Assembly (NCBI GenBank): GCA_026745465.1
Contig: JACYXH010000477.1
Location: 1,869,501 to 1,933,500, forward strand
Direction: 5' to 3'
Length of the DNA stretch: 64,000 nucleotides
Origin: Lota lota
Taxonomy: Eukaryota > Chordata > Actinopteri > Gadiformes > Lotidae
Below, piece after piece: positions 55,030-56,249 of this stretch (the stretch's first letter is position 1; each line of letters starts with the position of its first letter). The position numbers and the translations under genes are program-made. Under the pieces are notes generated by a model. It searched no databases. It saw nothing but the letters and a program-made list of their open reading frames with translations, and was not told the DNA's origin.

Positions 55030-56249
55030 TATAAACATACTTACATACATACAAACATTATTTATTATTACTTACTTTGTTATTGTGATCTTGTATTGAT
55101 GCTGCTATGTGACTGTTGAGGAACCAAGCCTAAGAATTTTACTCTTGCGTAGCAACTCTGATTCTGATTCTGATACTTTGACCTTGCTGGAGAACACAGT
55201 TAATTCTCACTACAGACTGGGCAGCCGATTTGAATGTTTACAATGCAAGTGCATCGGTTTAAAGGTTACAAATCGCAGATTCACCAACATTTTGTTTGCT
55301 GTGCACCCAAACACGCTTCATCGTGTGGGGGTAACAGTTGAATAGTTATAAAAATAAATTGATAGCTATACATTTTTACAGCTTTTTAACATTTAAAAAA
55401 TGTAGAATTGCGCACGCAGCCCAACTCCACAGGCACTCAGAGCGGTTCAAACAAAGCCCTCTGTCAAGGTGTTTTAAAGAGTATGTTGTGACGCTATTGT
55501 GTGTCATCTGACCCTTAAAACGCAACAACACCTCCACGAGCACACCTCTGGACAGGAAGAACACACAACTACACTGATAAACTAATTATGGATGCTTTTA
55601 GGGAAAATAGTAAGAGATCAACGCTGCTGCTACCCATGGAAACAAAGACTGGGCACAAAAAGGCCAGCGCCTAATAGCCGAAGCAGAGTGAGAGAAACAG
55701 AGAGAGGAGAGATGTAAAAGGAGAGAGAGTGAAAAATAGAGAGAAAAAGAGAGAGACAGAGGGAAAGTGGGGGGAGTGATGGAGTGAGAGAGAGAAAGAA
55801 TGTTTGAACACCTCACAAATGTGTGATTTTAGCACAAATAAAGTAGTGGACACTGGTAGCATTTTGGAAATCCATCACCAACCTATGTTTTCAGTCTCAC
55901 ATGGGATATGACATCACAGCCTTGATAGAACCACTTGTTGACTAAGACTCAAACAAAACAAAAGGGTTTTAGCATGTATGTTTCATGTGAGTCTGATATT
56001 GCATCCATTTGTACCAATAGGAATTTAGATTCTTTCCATCTTGAAAGAGTTAAAACGCTTAGACTATCATTTCGATTTTACACCTTAATTAACTAAGATT
56101 CCTGAATAGCCTTAAACATAAGAAAGTGTATCAAAAGAAAAGAAAAGAAAAGCAGAGCCACTCACTGTTCCTGGAGGATCAAATCCAAGTTGTCTGTAGT
56201 CACTCTTCCTGTTACTGGATGTCGGAACGTGGTTATCCGCTGGTTATGG
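11546..56249 (-). CDS. plekha7: plekha7, 24 consecutive internal exons (both gene ends outside or not found)
   Basis: The gene encodes pleckstrin homology domain-containing family A member 7, a junction scaffold. In mammals it localises to the zonula adherens, binds p120-catenin and PDZD11, and through CAMSAP3/nezha helps anchor microtubule minus ends. The zebrafish protein has been linked to heart contractility. Twenty-four minus-strand exons with GT-AG boundaries join in a single frame, about 4.03 kb of coding sequence. They cover the second half of WW2, the PH domain, the Pro/Ser-rich middle, a coiled coil and the long-isoform C-terminus. Assignment to PLEKHA7 rather than PLEKHA5 or PLEKHA6 rests on the PH insert with two GMR motifs, [30 protein letters not shown] and [13 protein letters not shown]. 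Whether it is the a or b teleost copy cannot be told. Promoter, start codon and terminal exon are not in view. Confidence 0.93.
11737..11915 (+). repeat. tRNA-derived SINE
   Basis: The head looks like a decayed tRNA gene: tagtctagtgtttagggtg fits a pol III A box and gagagttcaattcccag fits a B box, 30-40 bp apart. The body (ccttgagcaagttgac...) and the tail ending ttgtctgctaaatgac match the common teleost SINE layout. It starts 46 bp right of plekha7 exon 24, in the intron and antisense to the gene. No intact tRNA fold is expected. Confidence 0.72.
11948..12136 (+). repeat. interspersed repeat 'gtcagtggaga', copy 1
   Basis: The stretch matches 16000-16197 in the same orientation. Shared blocks include ctaagaggggccact, ccttttatt...ggggcc, attattttacca, and ctatggtgacatcaca followed by tgggc(a/g)tgtc. 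The consensus gtcagtggag..cactaggggg marks the left end. No coding frame is visible; the class is unknown. Confidence 0.7.
12370..12503 (-). CDS. plekha7: plekha7 visible exon 23
   Basis: The acceptor is ctcgcag before 12503 and the donor TCCAG/gttaga is after 12370. It reads [21 protein letters not shown], then [22 protein letters not shown]. The PIPERY and DPEEP blocks match the mammalian long-isoform tail. It ends two bases into the Ser codon completed by exon 24. Confidence 0.9.
12754..12978 (-). CDS. plekha7: plekha7 visible exon 22
   Basis: The frame includes [17 protein letters not shown] and ends [13 protein letters not shown] at the donor GAGAG/gtagcc. I set the right edge at 12978 (acceptor gtggtcag) because it keeps phase 0 with exon 21 and gives 225 bp. 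An alternative acceptor at 12965 (gtgacccag) would break the frame. The left edge is secure, the right edge less so. Confidence 0.8.
13555..13740. repeat. GA-rich polypurine tract
   Basis: About 185 bp made almost entirely of A and G on the plus strand, as irregular gagagg, ggagga and gaaggg units, with only a few T and C. On the plekha7 transcript it would read as a pyrimidine tract. It is degenerate rather than a clean microsatellite. Confidence 0.85.
15188..15469. mobile_element. MITE with cacaccaaaagcgaagcgaat inverted ends
   Basis: The left end at about 15200-15220 reads cacaccaaaagcgaagcgaa. The right end at about 15437-15457 reads ttcgcttcgcttttggtgtg, its exact reverse complement. 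The similarity extends a few bases outward (ggtgcgtc / aagttgtgtt). The roughly 280-bp interior is non-coding and has repeated gcgaat and gcaaat motifs. This is the structure of a non-autonomous DNA transposon. The superfamily is not determined. Confidence 0.85.
16000..16197 (+). repeat. interspersed repeat 'gtcagtggaga', copy 2
   Basis: It is the second copy of the 11948-12136 repeat, in the same orientation, with the same ctaagaggggccact, attattttacca and ctatggtgacatcaca blocks. It carries a short G-rich run (gggtggggggtggggggg) that is reduced in copy 1. Confidence 0.7.
16531..16800 (-). CDS. plekha7: plekha7 visible exon 21
   Basis: The acceptor is cacccag before 16800 and the donor CTTCC/gtatgt is after 16531, giving 90 codons in phase 0-0. 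It starts [10 protein letters not shown] and contains [20 protein letters not shown], a highly conserved basic helix of PLEKHA5/6/7 C-terminal regions, then a Ser/Thr-rich stretch. If the donor is not used the frame stays open for 48 more codons to a stop at 16384, which would give a shorter C-terminus. Confidence 0.92.
16906..16994 (-). CDS. plekha7: plekha7 visible exon 20
   Basis: The acceptor is gtttcag before 16994 and the donor CCAGG/gtgagt is after 16906. It reads [11 protein letters not shown], then [10 protein letters not shown] and GGSQAAR. The SYVTLRRGL block matches mammalian PLEKHA7 and, more loosely, PLEKHA5. The exon is 89 bp; its first two bases finish a Gly codon. Confidence 0.9.
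17247..17343 (-). CDS. plekha7: plekha7 visible exon 19
   Basis: The acceptor is ggttgcag before 17343 and the donor ACAAAG/gtacca is after 17247. It begins [13 protein letters not shown], matching the mammalian block ELRSYVSEPEL, and ends in a Ser-rich stretch. The length is 97 bp, ending one base into a Gly codon. Confidence 0.92.
17445..17720 (+). repeat. interspersed repeat 'taaaggag', copy A
   Basis: The segment matches 52072-52260 in the same orientation. Shared landmarks are ttaaaggag, an exact ccatgatatgtcatcagag block, attaaggaaacatgc, aatactggcttctcc and gtatgttctcctttgaa. It is non-coding. Copy A extends further right, with a ggccaatcagac block. The class is unknown. Confidence 0.75.
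17880..18220 (+). mobile_element. probable solo LTR
   Basis: The segment starts TGTAGTTGTGG and ends CATTGCTACA, with an AATAAA at about 18148-18153 followed by a short R/U5-like tail. The GC-rich left half and the absence of any linked gag or pol fit a solo LTR of about 341 bp. The flanks (atccaatat and atattggat) are inverted, not direct, copies, so a normal 5-bp target duplication is not evident and the class call is provisional. Confidence 0.6.
18818..19015 (-). CDS. plekha7: plekha7 visible exon 18
   Basis: The acceptor is ccgacag before 19015 and the donor TGTAAG/gtaatc is after 18818. It is exactly 66 codons, phase 0-0. It reads [12 protein letters not shown], a proline-rich stretch, then [20 protein letters not shown] and [29 protein letters not shown] is among the best-conserved PLEKHA7 blocks and was a main basis for naming the gene. 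Confidence 0.95.
19085..19140 (-). repeat. SINE 3' tail fragment
   Basis: catttagtggacgcttttat followed by gcaaagcgacttacat is the reverse complement of the conserved teleost SINE tail (aagtcgctttggataaaagcgtctgctaaatg). Only the tail is recognisable. Weaker related pieces are at 20508-20590 and 28885-28945. Confidence 0.6.
19223..19329 (-). CDS. plekha7: plekha7 visible exon 17
   Basis: The acceptor is gctccag before 19329 and the donor CACTGG/gtcagt is after 19223. With the last base of the previous exon it reads [17 protein letters not shown], then [16 protein letters not shown]. The NPERK junction matches mammalian PLEKHA7. A run of 13 C on the transcript starts 7 bases into the intron. 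Confidence 0.9.
19508..19619 (-). CDS. plekha7: plekha7 visible exon 16
   Basis: The exon reads [20 protein letters not shown], then [17 protein letters not shown], ending one base into a Glu codon at donor CCCAG/gtagga. The LWRIEDV block is the conserved end of the coiled-coil region. The acceptor is a cagcag tandem (NAGNAG), so the first Gln may be included or skipped. Confidence 0.93.
20815..20916 (-). CDS. plekha7: plekha7 visible exon 15
   Basis: The acceptor is aatgcag before 20916 and the donor CCACAG/gtaggt is after 20815; 34 codons, phase 0-0. It reads [20 protein letters not shown] and [14 protein letters not shown]. It is coiled-coil sequence aligned with the mammalian block ENAWNEYLKLENDVEQLK. 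Confidence 0.92.
21105..21254 (-). CDS. plekha7: plekha7 visible exon 14
   Basis: The acceptor is caacag before 21254 and the donor CCACG/gtaaca is after 21105; exactly 50 codons, phase 0-0. It begins [12 protein letters not shown] and contains [18 protein letters not shown] and [15 protein letters not shown]. These closely match the mammalian PLEKHA7 coiled coil. Confidence 0.95.
21481..21614. repeat. minisatellite, 45-bp unit x3
   Basis: Three consecutive near-identical units begin at 21481, 21526 and 21571, each with a gtctaac(c/a)cctatctgctcc-type start and ttaatgacctgtctct. The spacing is exactly 45 bp. It lies in an intron. Confidence 0.9.
21701..22868 (+). mobile_element. Tc1-like transposon, 3' end missing
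   Basis: After a TA dinucleotide (21699-21700) the element begins cactgctcaaaaaaataaag, the terminal inverted repeat of a Tc1 family that is abundant in fish. The 5' untranslated region and transposase follow. Near 22868 the similarity to the family ends abruptly, and no right inverted repeat is found before the next exon at 23283. The 3' part of the transposase and the right end are therefore lost. It sits in a plekha7 intron, antisense to the gene. Confidence 0.92.
21941..22882 (+). pseudogene. Tc1-like transposase, C-terminally truncated
   Basis: The open frame of 313 codons has no internal stop. A likely true start is the Met before [19 protein letters not shown], at about 21998. An N-terminal helix-turn-helix pair ([20 protein letters not shown], then [20 protein letters not shown]) binds the inverted repeats in this family. 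A basic GRRR linker follows. The catalytic DDE core has Asp in VLFTDESRF, Asp in [10 protein letters not shown] and Glu in [12 protein letters not shown]. All three acidic residues survive, but the last roughly 40 residues are replaced by a short unrelated end after SIHQR. Confidence 0.9.
22869..23282. other. intron remainder right of the Tc1 break
   Basis: AT-rich sequence with a short duplication (aagctggggatggc / aagctggggatagc near 22995-23022). No gene or repeat end is recognised. Confidence 0.6.
23283..23363 (-). CDS. plekha7: plekha7 visible exon 13
   Basis: The acceptor is tgtgcag before 23363 and the donor ACAAG/gtaaga is after 23283; 27 codons, phase 0-0. It reads [20 protein letters not shown] and STLKDDK. 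This is the start of the coiled coil and matches the mammalian VKLS..CEQD block. Confidence 0.94.
24459..24524 (-). CDS. plekha7: plekha7 visible exon 12
   Basis: The acceptor is tttgcag before 24524 and the donor GTGGAT/gtaagt is after 24459; 22 codons. It reads [11 protein letters not shown], then [11 protein letters not shown], matching mammalian KPVKIAESDTD. Phase 0-0. Confidence 0.92.
24960..25037. mobile_element. 78-bp Tc1 deletion derivative (minimal MITE)
   Basis: The left arm actgctcaaaaaaataaagg (from 24961) and its continuation are identical to the left end of the Tc1 copy at 21701. The right arm (25009-25036) is the exact reverse complement of the first 28 bases. Only about 20 bases, aaacaacacaatgtaactac, lie between. 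Tata sequences flank it on both sides, consistent with TA target sites. Confidence 0.93.
25313..25735. repeat. minisatellite with ctactgacagggttcta units
   Basis: About 420 bp of degenerate 17-38-bp units built from ctactgacagggttcta and agagactactgacaggg. At least 18 half-units are recognisable, some with altered spacing. It is intronic. Confidence 0.92.
26195..26226. repeat. (CA)n microsatellite
   Basis: About 16 uninterrupted CA dinucleotides, followed by a looser CA-rich stretch to about 26350. Confidence 0.97.
26878..26931 (-). CDS. plekha7: plekha7 visible exon 11
   Basis: The acceptor is ttggcag before 26931 and the donor CTGAAG/gtgggg is after 26878; 18 codons, phase 0-0. It reads [18 protein letters not shown], matching mammalian [17 protein letters not shown] almost residue for residue. 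Confidence 0.95.
27672..27950 (-). CDS. plekha7: plekha7 visible exon 10 (possible cassette)
   Basis: The acceptor is gcacag before 27950 and the donor GCCCAG/gtggga is after 27672; 93 codons, phase 0-0. It starts [34 protein letters not shown], an amphipathic helix, then a Thr-rich low-complexity stretch and a short Cys-containing end. It joins its neighbours in frame whether or not it is included. I do not recall it in the canonical short human isoform, so it may be a cassette exon. Confidence 0.8.
27951..29180 (-). other. plekha7 intron between visible exons 9 and 10
   Basis: No gene. It begins with a gttaacaca-rich repeat array (27966-28200). A SINE-tail-like fragment lies near 28885-28945. 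The remainder is unremarkable. Confidence 0.75.
27966..28200. repeat. degenerate gttaacacattg tandem array
   Basis: The motif ttaacacat(t/c)gttaacaca recurs about a dozen times with irregular spacing. Because gttaac is itself a palindrome, the array contains many short inverted repeats. It directly adjoins the acceptor side of exon 10. Confidence 0.85.
29181..29264 (-). CDS. plekha7: plekha7 visible exon 9
   Basis: The acceptor is tatgcag before 29264 and the donor AAGACG/gtaagc is after 29181; 28 codons, phase 0-0. It reads [12 protein letters not shown], then [16 protein letters not shown], matching mammalian [22 protein letters not shown]. Confidence 0.96.
29265..30428 (-). other. plekha7 intron between visible exons 8 and 9
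   Basis: No gene or clear repeat family recognised. Confidence 0.65.
30429..31014 (-). CDS. plekha7: plekha7 visible exon 8 (Pro/Ser-rich middle)
   Basis: The acceptor is ctccccag before 31014 and the donor TTCAAG/gtaagc is after 30429; 586 bp. It contains [62 protein letters not shown] and [12 protein letters not shown]. All have close counterparts in mammalian PLEKHA7. In mammals the p120-catenin-binding region lies in this central part. The first base completes a Gly codon from exon 7. Confidence 0.95.
31015..32028 (-). other. plekha7 intron between visible exons 7 and 8
   Basis: No gene. The right third (31855-31966) is a TA-rich microsatellite-like stretch that ends about 60 bp from the donor of exon 7. 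Confidence 0.75.
31855..31966. repeat. TA-rich low-complexity repeat
   Basis: Repeated tatata, ttatatatata and acatatatata units over about 110 bp with few other bases. Confidence 0.9.
32029..32604 (-). CDS. plekha7: plekha7 visible exon 7
   Basis: The frame reads [20 protein letters not shown] soon after the acceptor, later [17 protein letters not shown], and ends [15 protein letters not shown] at donor AAAGG/gtaggt. The QAVPQTNH and VE.W...Q blocks match mammalian PLEKHA7 just after the PH domain. The acceptor is a cagcag tandem, so one extra residue may be included. 576 bp, low-complexity and Ser/Thr/Pro-rich in the middle. Confidence 0.92.
32605..34048 (-). other. plekha7 intron between visible exons 6 and 7
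   Basis: AT-rich, no gene and no repeat family recognised. Confidence 0.65.
34049..34230 (-). CDS. plekha7: plekha7 visible exon 6 (PH domain, C-terminal half)
   Basis: The acceptor is ttcccatag before 34230 and the donor GTCAG/gtgaca is after 34049. It reads [20 protein letters not shown], then [20 protein letters not shown] and [15 protein letters not shown]. This forms the last PH strands and the C-terminal helix, with the invariant Trp in SWLRAM. A second, in-frame acceptor (gactcacag) lies 60 bp inside, before AEHGG, and would remove 20 residues. The donor was chosen to keep phase with exon 7; gtcagg five bases earlier is an out-of-phase alternative. Confidence 0.94.
35531..35676. repeat. 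minisatellite, about 30-bp unit x5
   Basis: Five consecutive units of 28-30 bp, each with tagctctgctgct and agtctcaacta(t/c)gtg. They differ by a few substitutions and one- or two-base length changes. Confidence 0.93.
36788..36855. repeat. G23 homopolymer and (GT)n
   Basis: A run of about 23 G at 36788-36810 is followed, 18 bp later, by a GT repeat (36829-36855). The homopolymer length should be treated as uncertain because sequencing and assembly of such runs is error-prone. Confidence 0.9.
37061..37530 (+). mobile_element. solo gypsy-type LTR
   Basis: The segment starts TGTCACGCCG and ends CTCCATAACA, has an AATAAA at about 37451 and the ctgtgttgtgcgcttgggtc block typical of a fish gypsy LTR family. 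The flanking pentamers are ataga and atata, a possible decayed 5-bp target duplication. No internal coding sequence is attached, so recombination between two LTRs is the likely origin. The 470-bp length is normal for this class. Confidence 0.82.
38044..38104. repeat. (GA)n microsatellite next to a donor site
   Basis: About 30 GA units ending 12 bp from the left edge of plekha7 exon 5. On the transcript it is a CU repeat starting at about intron position +13. Confidence 0.97.
38117..38217 (-). CDS. plekha7: plekha7 visible exon 5 (PH domain, middle)
   Basis: The acceptor is cttccag before 38217 and the donor TTCAAG/gtaacg is after 38117. With the final base of exon 4 it reads [19 protein letters not shown], then [13 protein letters not shown]. 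This forms PH strands 3-5 and matches mammalian PLEKHA7. The exon is 101 bp, so skipping it would shift the frame. CU-rich repeats lie on both sides in the transcript. Confidence 0.95.
38244..38330. repeat. GGGAGA / (GA)n microsatellite next to an acceptor site
   Basis: A mixed ggagaggg and gaga repeat of about 85 bp starts 27 bp right of plekha7 exon 5. On the transcript it is a CU-rich tract forming or extending the polypyrimidine tract. Confidence 0.95.
38829..38966. repeat. (GT)n microsatellite, interrupted
   Basis: About 65 GT units with a ttct interruption near 38857 and ggttgtgcgggtgtggg near 38928. Confidence 0.97.
39290..39640 (+). repeat. diverged copy of the 41.2-41.6 kb repeat
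   Basis: Same-orientation similarity to 41225-41600. Shared landmarks are cggcagcaacactcc / cggcagcagcactcc, tctatag, ggtcaatattt, tgtttagaaatgtatcccgc / tgtttagaagtgtatcccac, tagct(c/g)tacaaca, and gtactcgttgagatt. This is probably a decayed copy of the MITE at 41068-41683 without recognisable ends. Confidence 0.75.
40084..40283 (+). repeat. 50-bp tandem array, 4 units, derived from a SINE head
   Basis: Units start at 40084, 40134, 40184 and 40234, exactly 50 bp apart. Each reads g(g)aaacctctgctctag, tgtagtagctagtacc, aaaagg..ctgggtttg with substitutions. The last unit runs directly into a SINE body (tgatccccaatgtctgcagc), so its end is a B-box-like gggtttgatcccc. Confidence 0.93.
40240..40390 (+). 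repeat. tRNA-derived SINE
   Basis: A box-like tgtagtttagaagctagtac and B box-like gggtttgatcccca are followed by a body (cctgtaggcatccttaccta) and the conserved teleost tail aagtcattttggataaaggtgtctgcaaaa. It is diverged and its head is part of the 50-bp array. Confidence 0.75.
40453..40525 (-). CDS. plekha7: plekha7 visible exon 4 (PH domain, strands 1-3)
   Basis: The acceptor is ttctacag before 40525 and the donor TACAAAG/gtaagt is after 40453; 73 bp. It reads [20 protein letters not shown], then FYYK. The KRKWFVL block carries the basic and Trp residues typical of phosphoinositide-binding PH domains. Confidence 0.96.
40683..41060 (+). repeat. interspersed repeat, copy 2 (inverted relative to 10.6 kb)
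   Basis: The stretch is the reverse-complement partner of 10600-10945. It contains catgggagatgttgtcttcg, ccaccattgcaggtgaaaa, a gtcacgttatgtcatttcat block and gtagcccagtgctgttatcc. It ends immediately left of the hAT-like MITE. The open frame of 96 codons across it is not supported by copy 1 and is probably chance. Confidence 0.72.
41068..41683. mobile_element. hAT-like MITE with CAGTGTTTCCCACA ends
   Basis: The left end reads cagtgtttcccacagaatta at 41068-41087. The right end near 41663-41683 reads gtcaatgtgtgtgaaacactg, an imperfect reverse complement. CAGTGTTTC ends are common among fish hAT elements. The interior (about 615 bp) is non-coding. A clear 8-bp target duplication is not visible (acatatta left, cattagct right). 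Confidence 0.65.
42135..42163. repeat. (AAT)n microsatellite
   Basis: About nine aat/ata trinucleotide units. Confidence 0.95.
42493..42597 (-). CDS. plekha7: plekha7 visible exon 3 (PH domain start)
   Basis: The acceptor is ggttgcag before 42597 and the donor AAACAG/gtcagg is after 42493; 35 codons, phase 0-0. It reads [20 protein letters not shown], then [15 protein letters not shown]. The [12 protein letters not shown] block is the family-wide start of the PEPP/PLEKHA PH domain. Confidence 0.96.
42718..42800 (+). repeat. repeat end rich in tttgtatttgtat
   Basis: The stretch starts ggatgtgcagagagcccagt, followed by six to seven ttgtattt/gtatctgt units and gttgaggctacaaaact. It looks like the terminal part of an interspersed element, but I could not place the other end. 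Confidence 0.5.
44865..45095 (+). repeat. interspersed repeat 'taggtattcacag', copy 1
   Basis: The stretch matches 51362-51585 in the same orientation: taggtattcacaga, ggataccta/tgtt, gcccat(a/g)t(t/c)...gc, an exact gcaggtctccaaaa block, then agtttgg(g/t)acca(c/g)tt. Here it is outside recognisable inverted ends, unlike the second copy. Confidence 0.75.
45317..45357 (-). repeat. 41-bp block shared with 21612-21652
   Basis: The reverse complement, ccacacaccgtggcgttata followed by ctttaagtgtccgagaagctt, matches 21612-21652 at about 37 of 41 positions. Nothing around either copy is clearly shared. It could be a short relic of a larger element or a conserved piece. Confidence 0.6.
45617..45655. 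other. inverted repeat (CA/GT hairpin)
   Basis: tacacacacctggc and gccaggtgtgtgtg form a perfect 13-14-bp stem around tatt. The arms merge with a short GT repeat to the right. Confidence 0.85.
45766..45840. repeat. (GT)n microsatellite
   Basis: About 37 uninterrupted GT units. Confidence 0.98.
46320..46369. other. perfect 23-bp inverted repeat with 4-base loop
   Basis: The left arm, tgctgattctctctaatgga plus aga (46320-46342), is followed by ccca (46343-46346) and then the exact reverse complement (46347-46369). No mismatch or bulge is present. No neighbouring repeat end explains it. Confidence 0.95.
46999..47128 (-). CDS. plekha7: plekha7 visible exon 2 (linker between WW2 and PH)
   Basis: The acceptor is ccctccag before 47128 and the donor TCCAAG/gtgagc is after 46999. 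With two bases of exon 1 it reads [18 protein letters not shown], then [15 protein letters not shown] and VDTTPASK. The SETST block matches mammalian PLEKHA7 between WW2 and the PH domain. An acceptor seven bases further in (47121) exists but would break phase with exon 1. Confidence 0.92.
47280..47440 (-). pseudogene. hAT transposase dimerisation-domain remnant
   Basis: On the minus strand the frame reads [20 protein letters not shown] followed by [15 protein letters not shown], then a stop. The CERSFS.LK.IKTRLR block is characteristic of the C-terminal dimerisation region of hAT-family (TTF-type) transposases and of host genes derived from them. Only about 50 codons remain, with a stop after 35, so it is a fossil. 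Confidence 0.8.
47455..48835 (+). mobile_element. LINE (L2/Rex-like) 3' end, 5'-truncated
   Basis: The fragment codes for the C-terminal part of a LINE reverse transcriptase ([46 protein letters not shown], then [12 protein letters not shown] in another frame, and [16 protein letters not shown]). The 3' untranslated region has tttcttccttgctaattaag, gggagttttttcctgtcc and a terminal aagcactttgagactgtacc, gctatacaaataaaa. Frameshifts lie near 47880-47900 and 47985. Truncation at the 5' side is normal for LINE insertions. Confidence 0.9.
48941..49061 (-). other. candidate exon of unknown origin
   Basis: On the minus strand, tacag/ATGAG precedes an open stretch reading [20 protein letters not shown], then [19 protein letters not shown], ending at a plausible donor ACAGAG/gtagga (another at 48956, AAGAG/gtgagg). 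The composition looks protein-like. I do not recognise the family, and it does not fit the phase needed between plekha7 visible exons 1 and 2. It could be part of a nested gene, a duplicated gene fragment or chance. Confidence 0.3.
49449..49520 (-). other. second candidate exon of unknown origin
   Basis: The minus strand reads [18 protein letters not shown] up to a donor AAGACAG/gtagag. The acidic, codon-like composition and the nearby candidate at 48.9-49.1 kb suggest they belong together, but the phases do not match directly and no acceptor is convincing. Confidence 0.25.
49521..51140 (-). other. intron stretch, plekha7 visible exons 1 to 2
   Basis: No gene recognised. It holds the cacccacatcacc minisatellite (50190-50465). 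The remainder is AT-rich. Confidence 0.65.
50190..50465. repeat. minisatellite of cacccacatcaccta units
   Basis: About 275 bp of C- and A-rich units (cacccacatcacctac, cacctagcacctacatc, accatccacc). There is almost no G on the plus strand. Confidence 0.92.
51140..51682. mobile_element. MITE with about 60-bp inverted ends
   Basis: The left end (about 51147-51207) carries gaccacccttttcaagtgag and gtcattactcctagacacaa. The right end (about 51620-51675) is the inverted counterpart: gcgtctaggagtaatgacat and gcttgaaaagggtggttgct. The interior has a CA repeat, the taggtattcacag repeat and no coding frame. This 540-bp structure is a non-autonomous DNA transposon. Flanking target duplication is not resolved. 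Confidence 0.85.
51362..51585 (+). repeat. interspersed repeat 'taggtattcacag', copy 2
   Basis: Same-orientation match to 44865-45095, located inside the MITE at 51140-51682. It implies that the 44.9-kb copy is another, end-less member of the same family. Confidence 0.75.
51683..51740. repeat. short gatacctaata tandem copies
   Basis: The unit ggtatctgtggtgataccta(ataa) is repeated two to three times directly right of the MITE. Each contains the inverted pair ggtat...atacc. Confidence 0.8.
52072..52260 (+). repeat. interspersed repeat 'taaaggag', copy B
   Basis: Same-orientation partner of 17445-17720, with an exact ccatgatatgtcatcagaga block, ttaaggaaacatgc, aatactggcttctcc and gtatgttctcctttgaa. 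Non-coding. Confidence 0.75.
52261..53928 (-). other. intron stretch, plekha7 visible exons 1 to 2
   Basis: No recognised gene. A poly-C / (ACCCC)n run lies at 52706-52750. Minus-strand open stretches at 52760-52895 and 52945-53175 have protein-like composition, but I recognise no family. Confidence 0.6.
52706..52750. repeat. poly-C run followed by (ACCCC)n
   Basis: About 25 C followed by four acccc units. The homopolymer length is unreliable. The minus strand is G-rich and could form a G-quadruplex. Confidence 0.95.
53929..54003. repeat. (GT)n microsatellite
   Basis: About 37 uninterrupted GT units. Confidence 0.98.
54119..54171. repeat. (GAGACA)n microsatellite
   Basis: About eight perfect gagaca hexamers. 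Confidence 0.97.
54172..56165 (-). other. intron stretch left of plekha7 visible exon 1
   Basis: No gene. A CA repeat lies at about 54996-55025 and a purine-rich tract at 55680-55800. Confidence 0.65.
56166..56249 (-). CDS. plekha7: plekha7 visible exon 1 (second half of WW domain 2)
   Basis: The acceptor is ctttttccag before 56249 and the donor GAACA/gtgagt is after 56166; 84 bp. After one base completing a codon it reads [14 protein letters not shown], then [11 protein letters not shown]. This is the C-terminal half of a WW domain, with the HNQ.TT..HP pattern and final Pro, and matches mammalian PLEKHA7 WW2 and its tail. In mammals the WW region binds PDZD11. The preceding exon should supply the first WW Trp and lies right of the window. 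Confidence 0.94.
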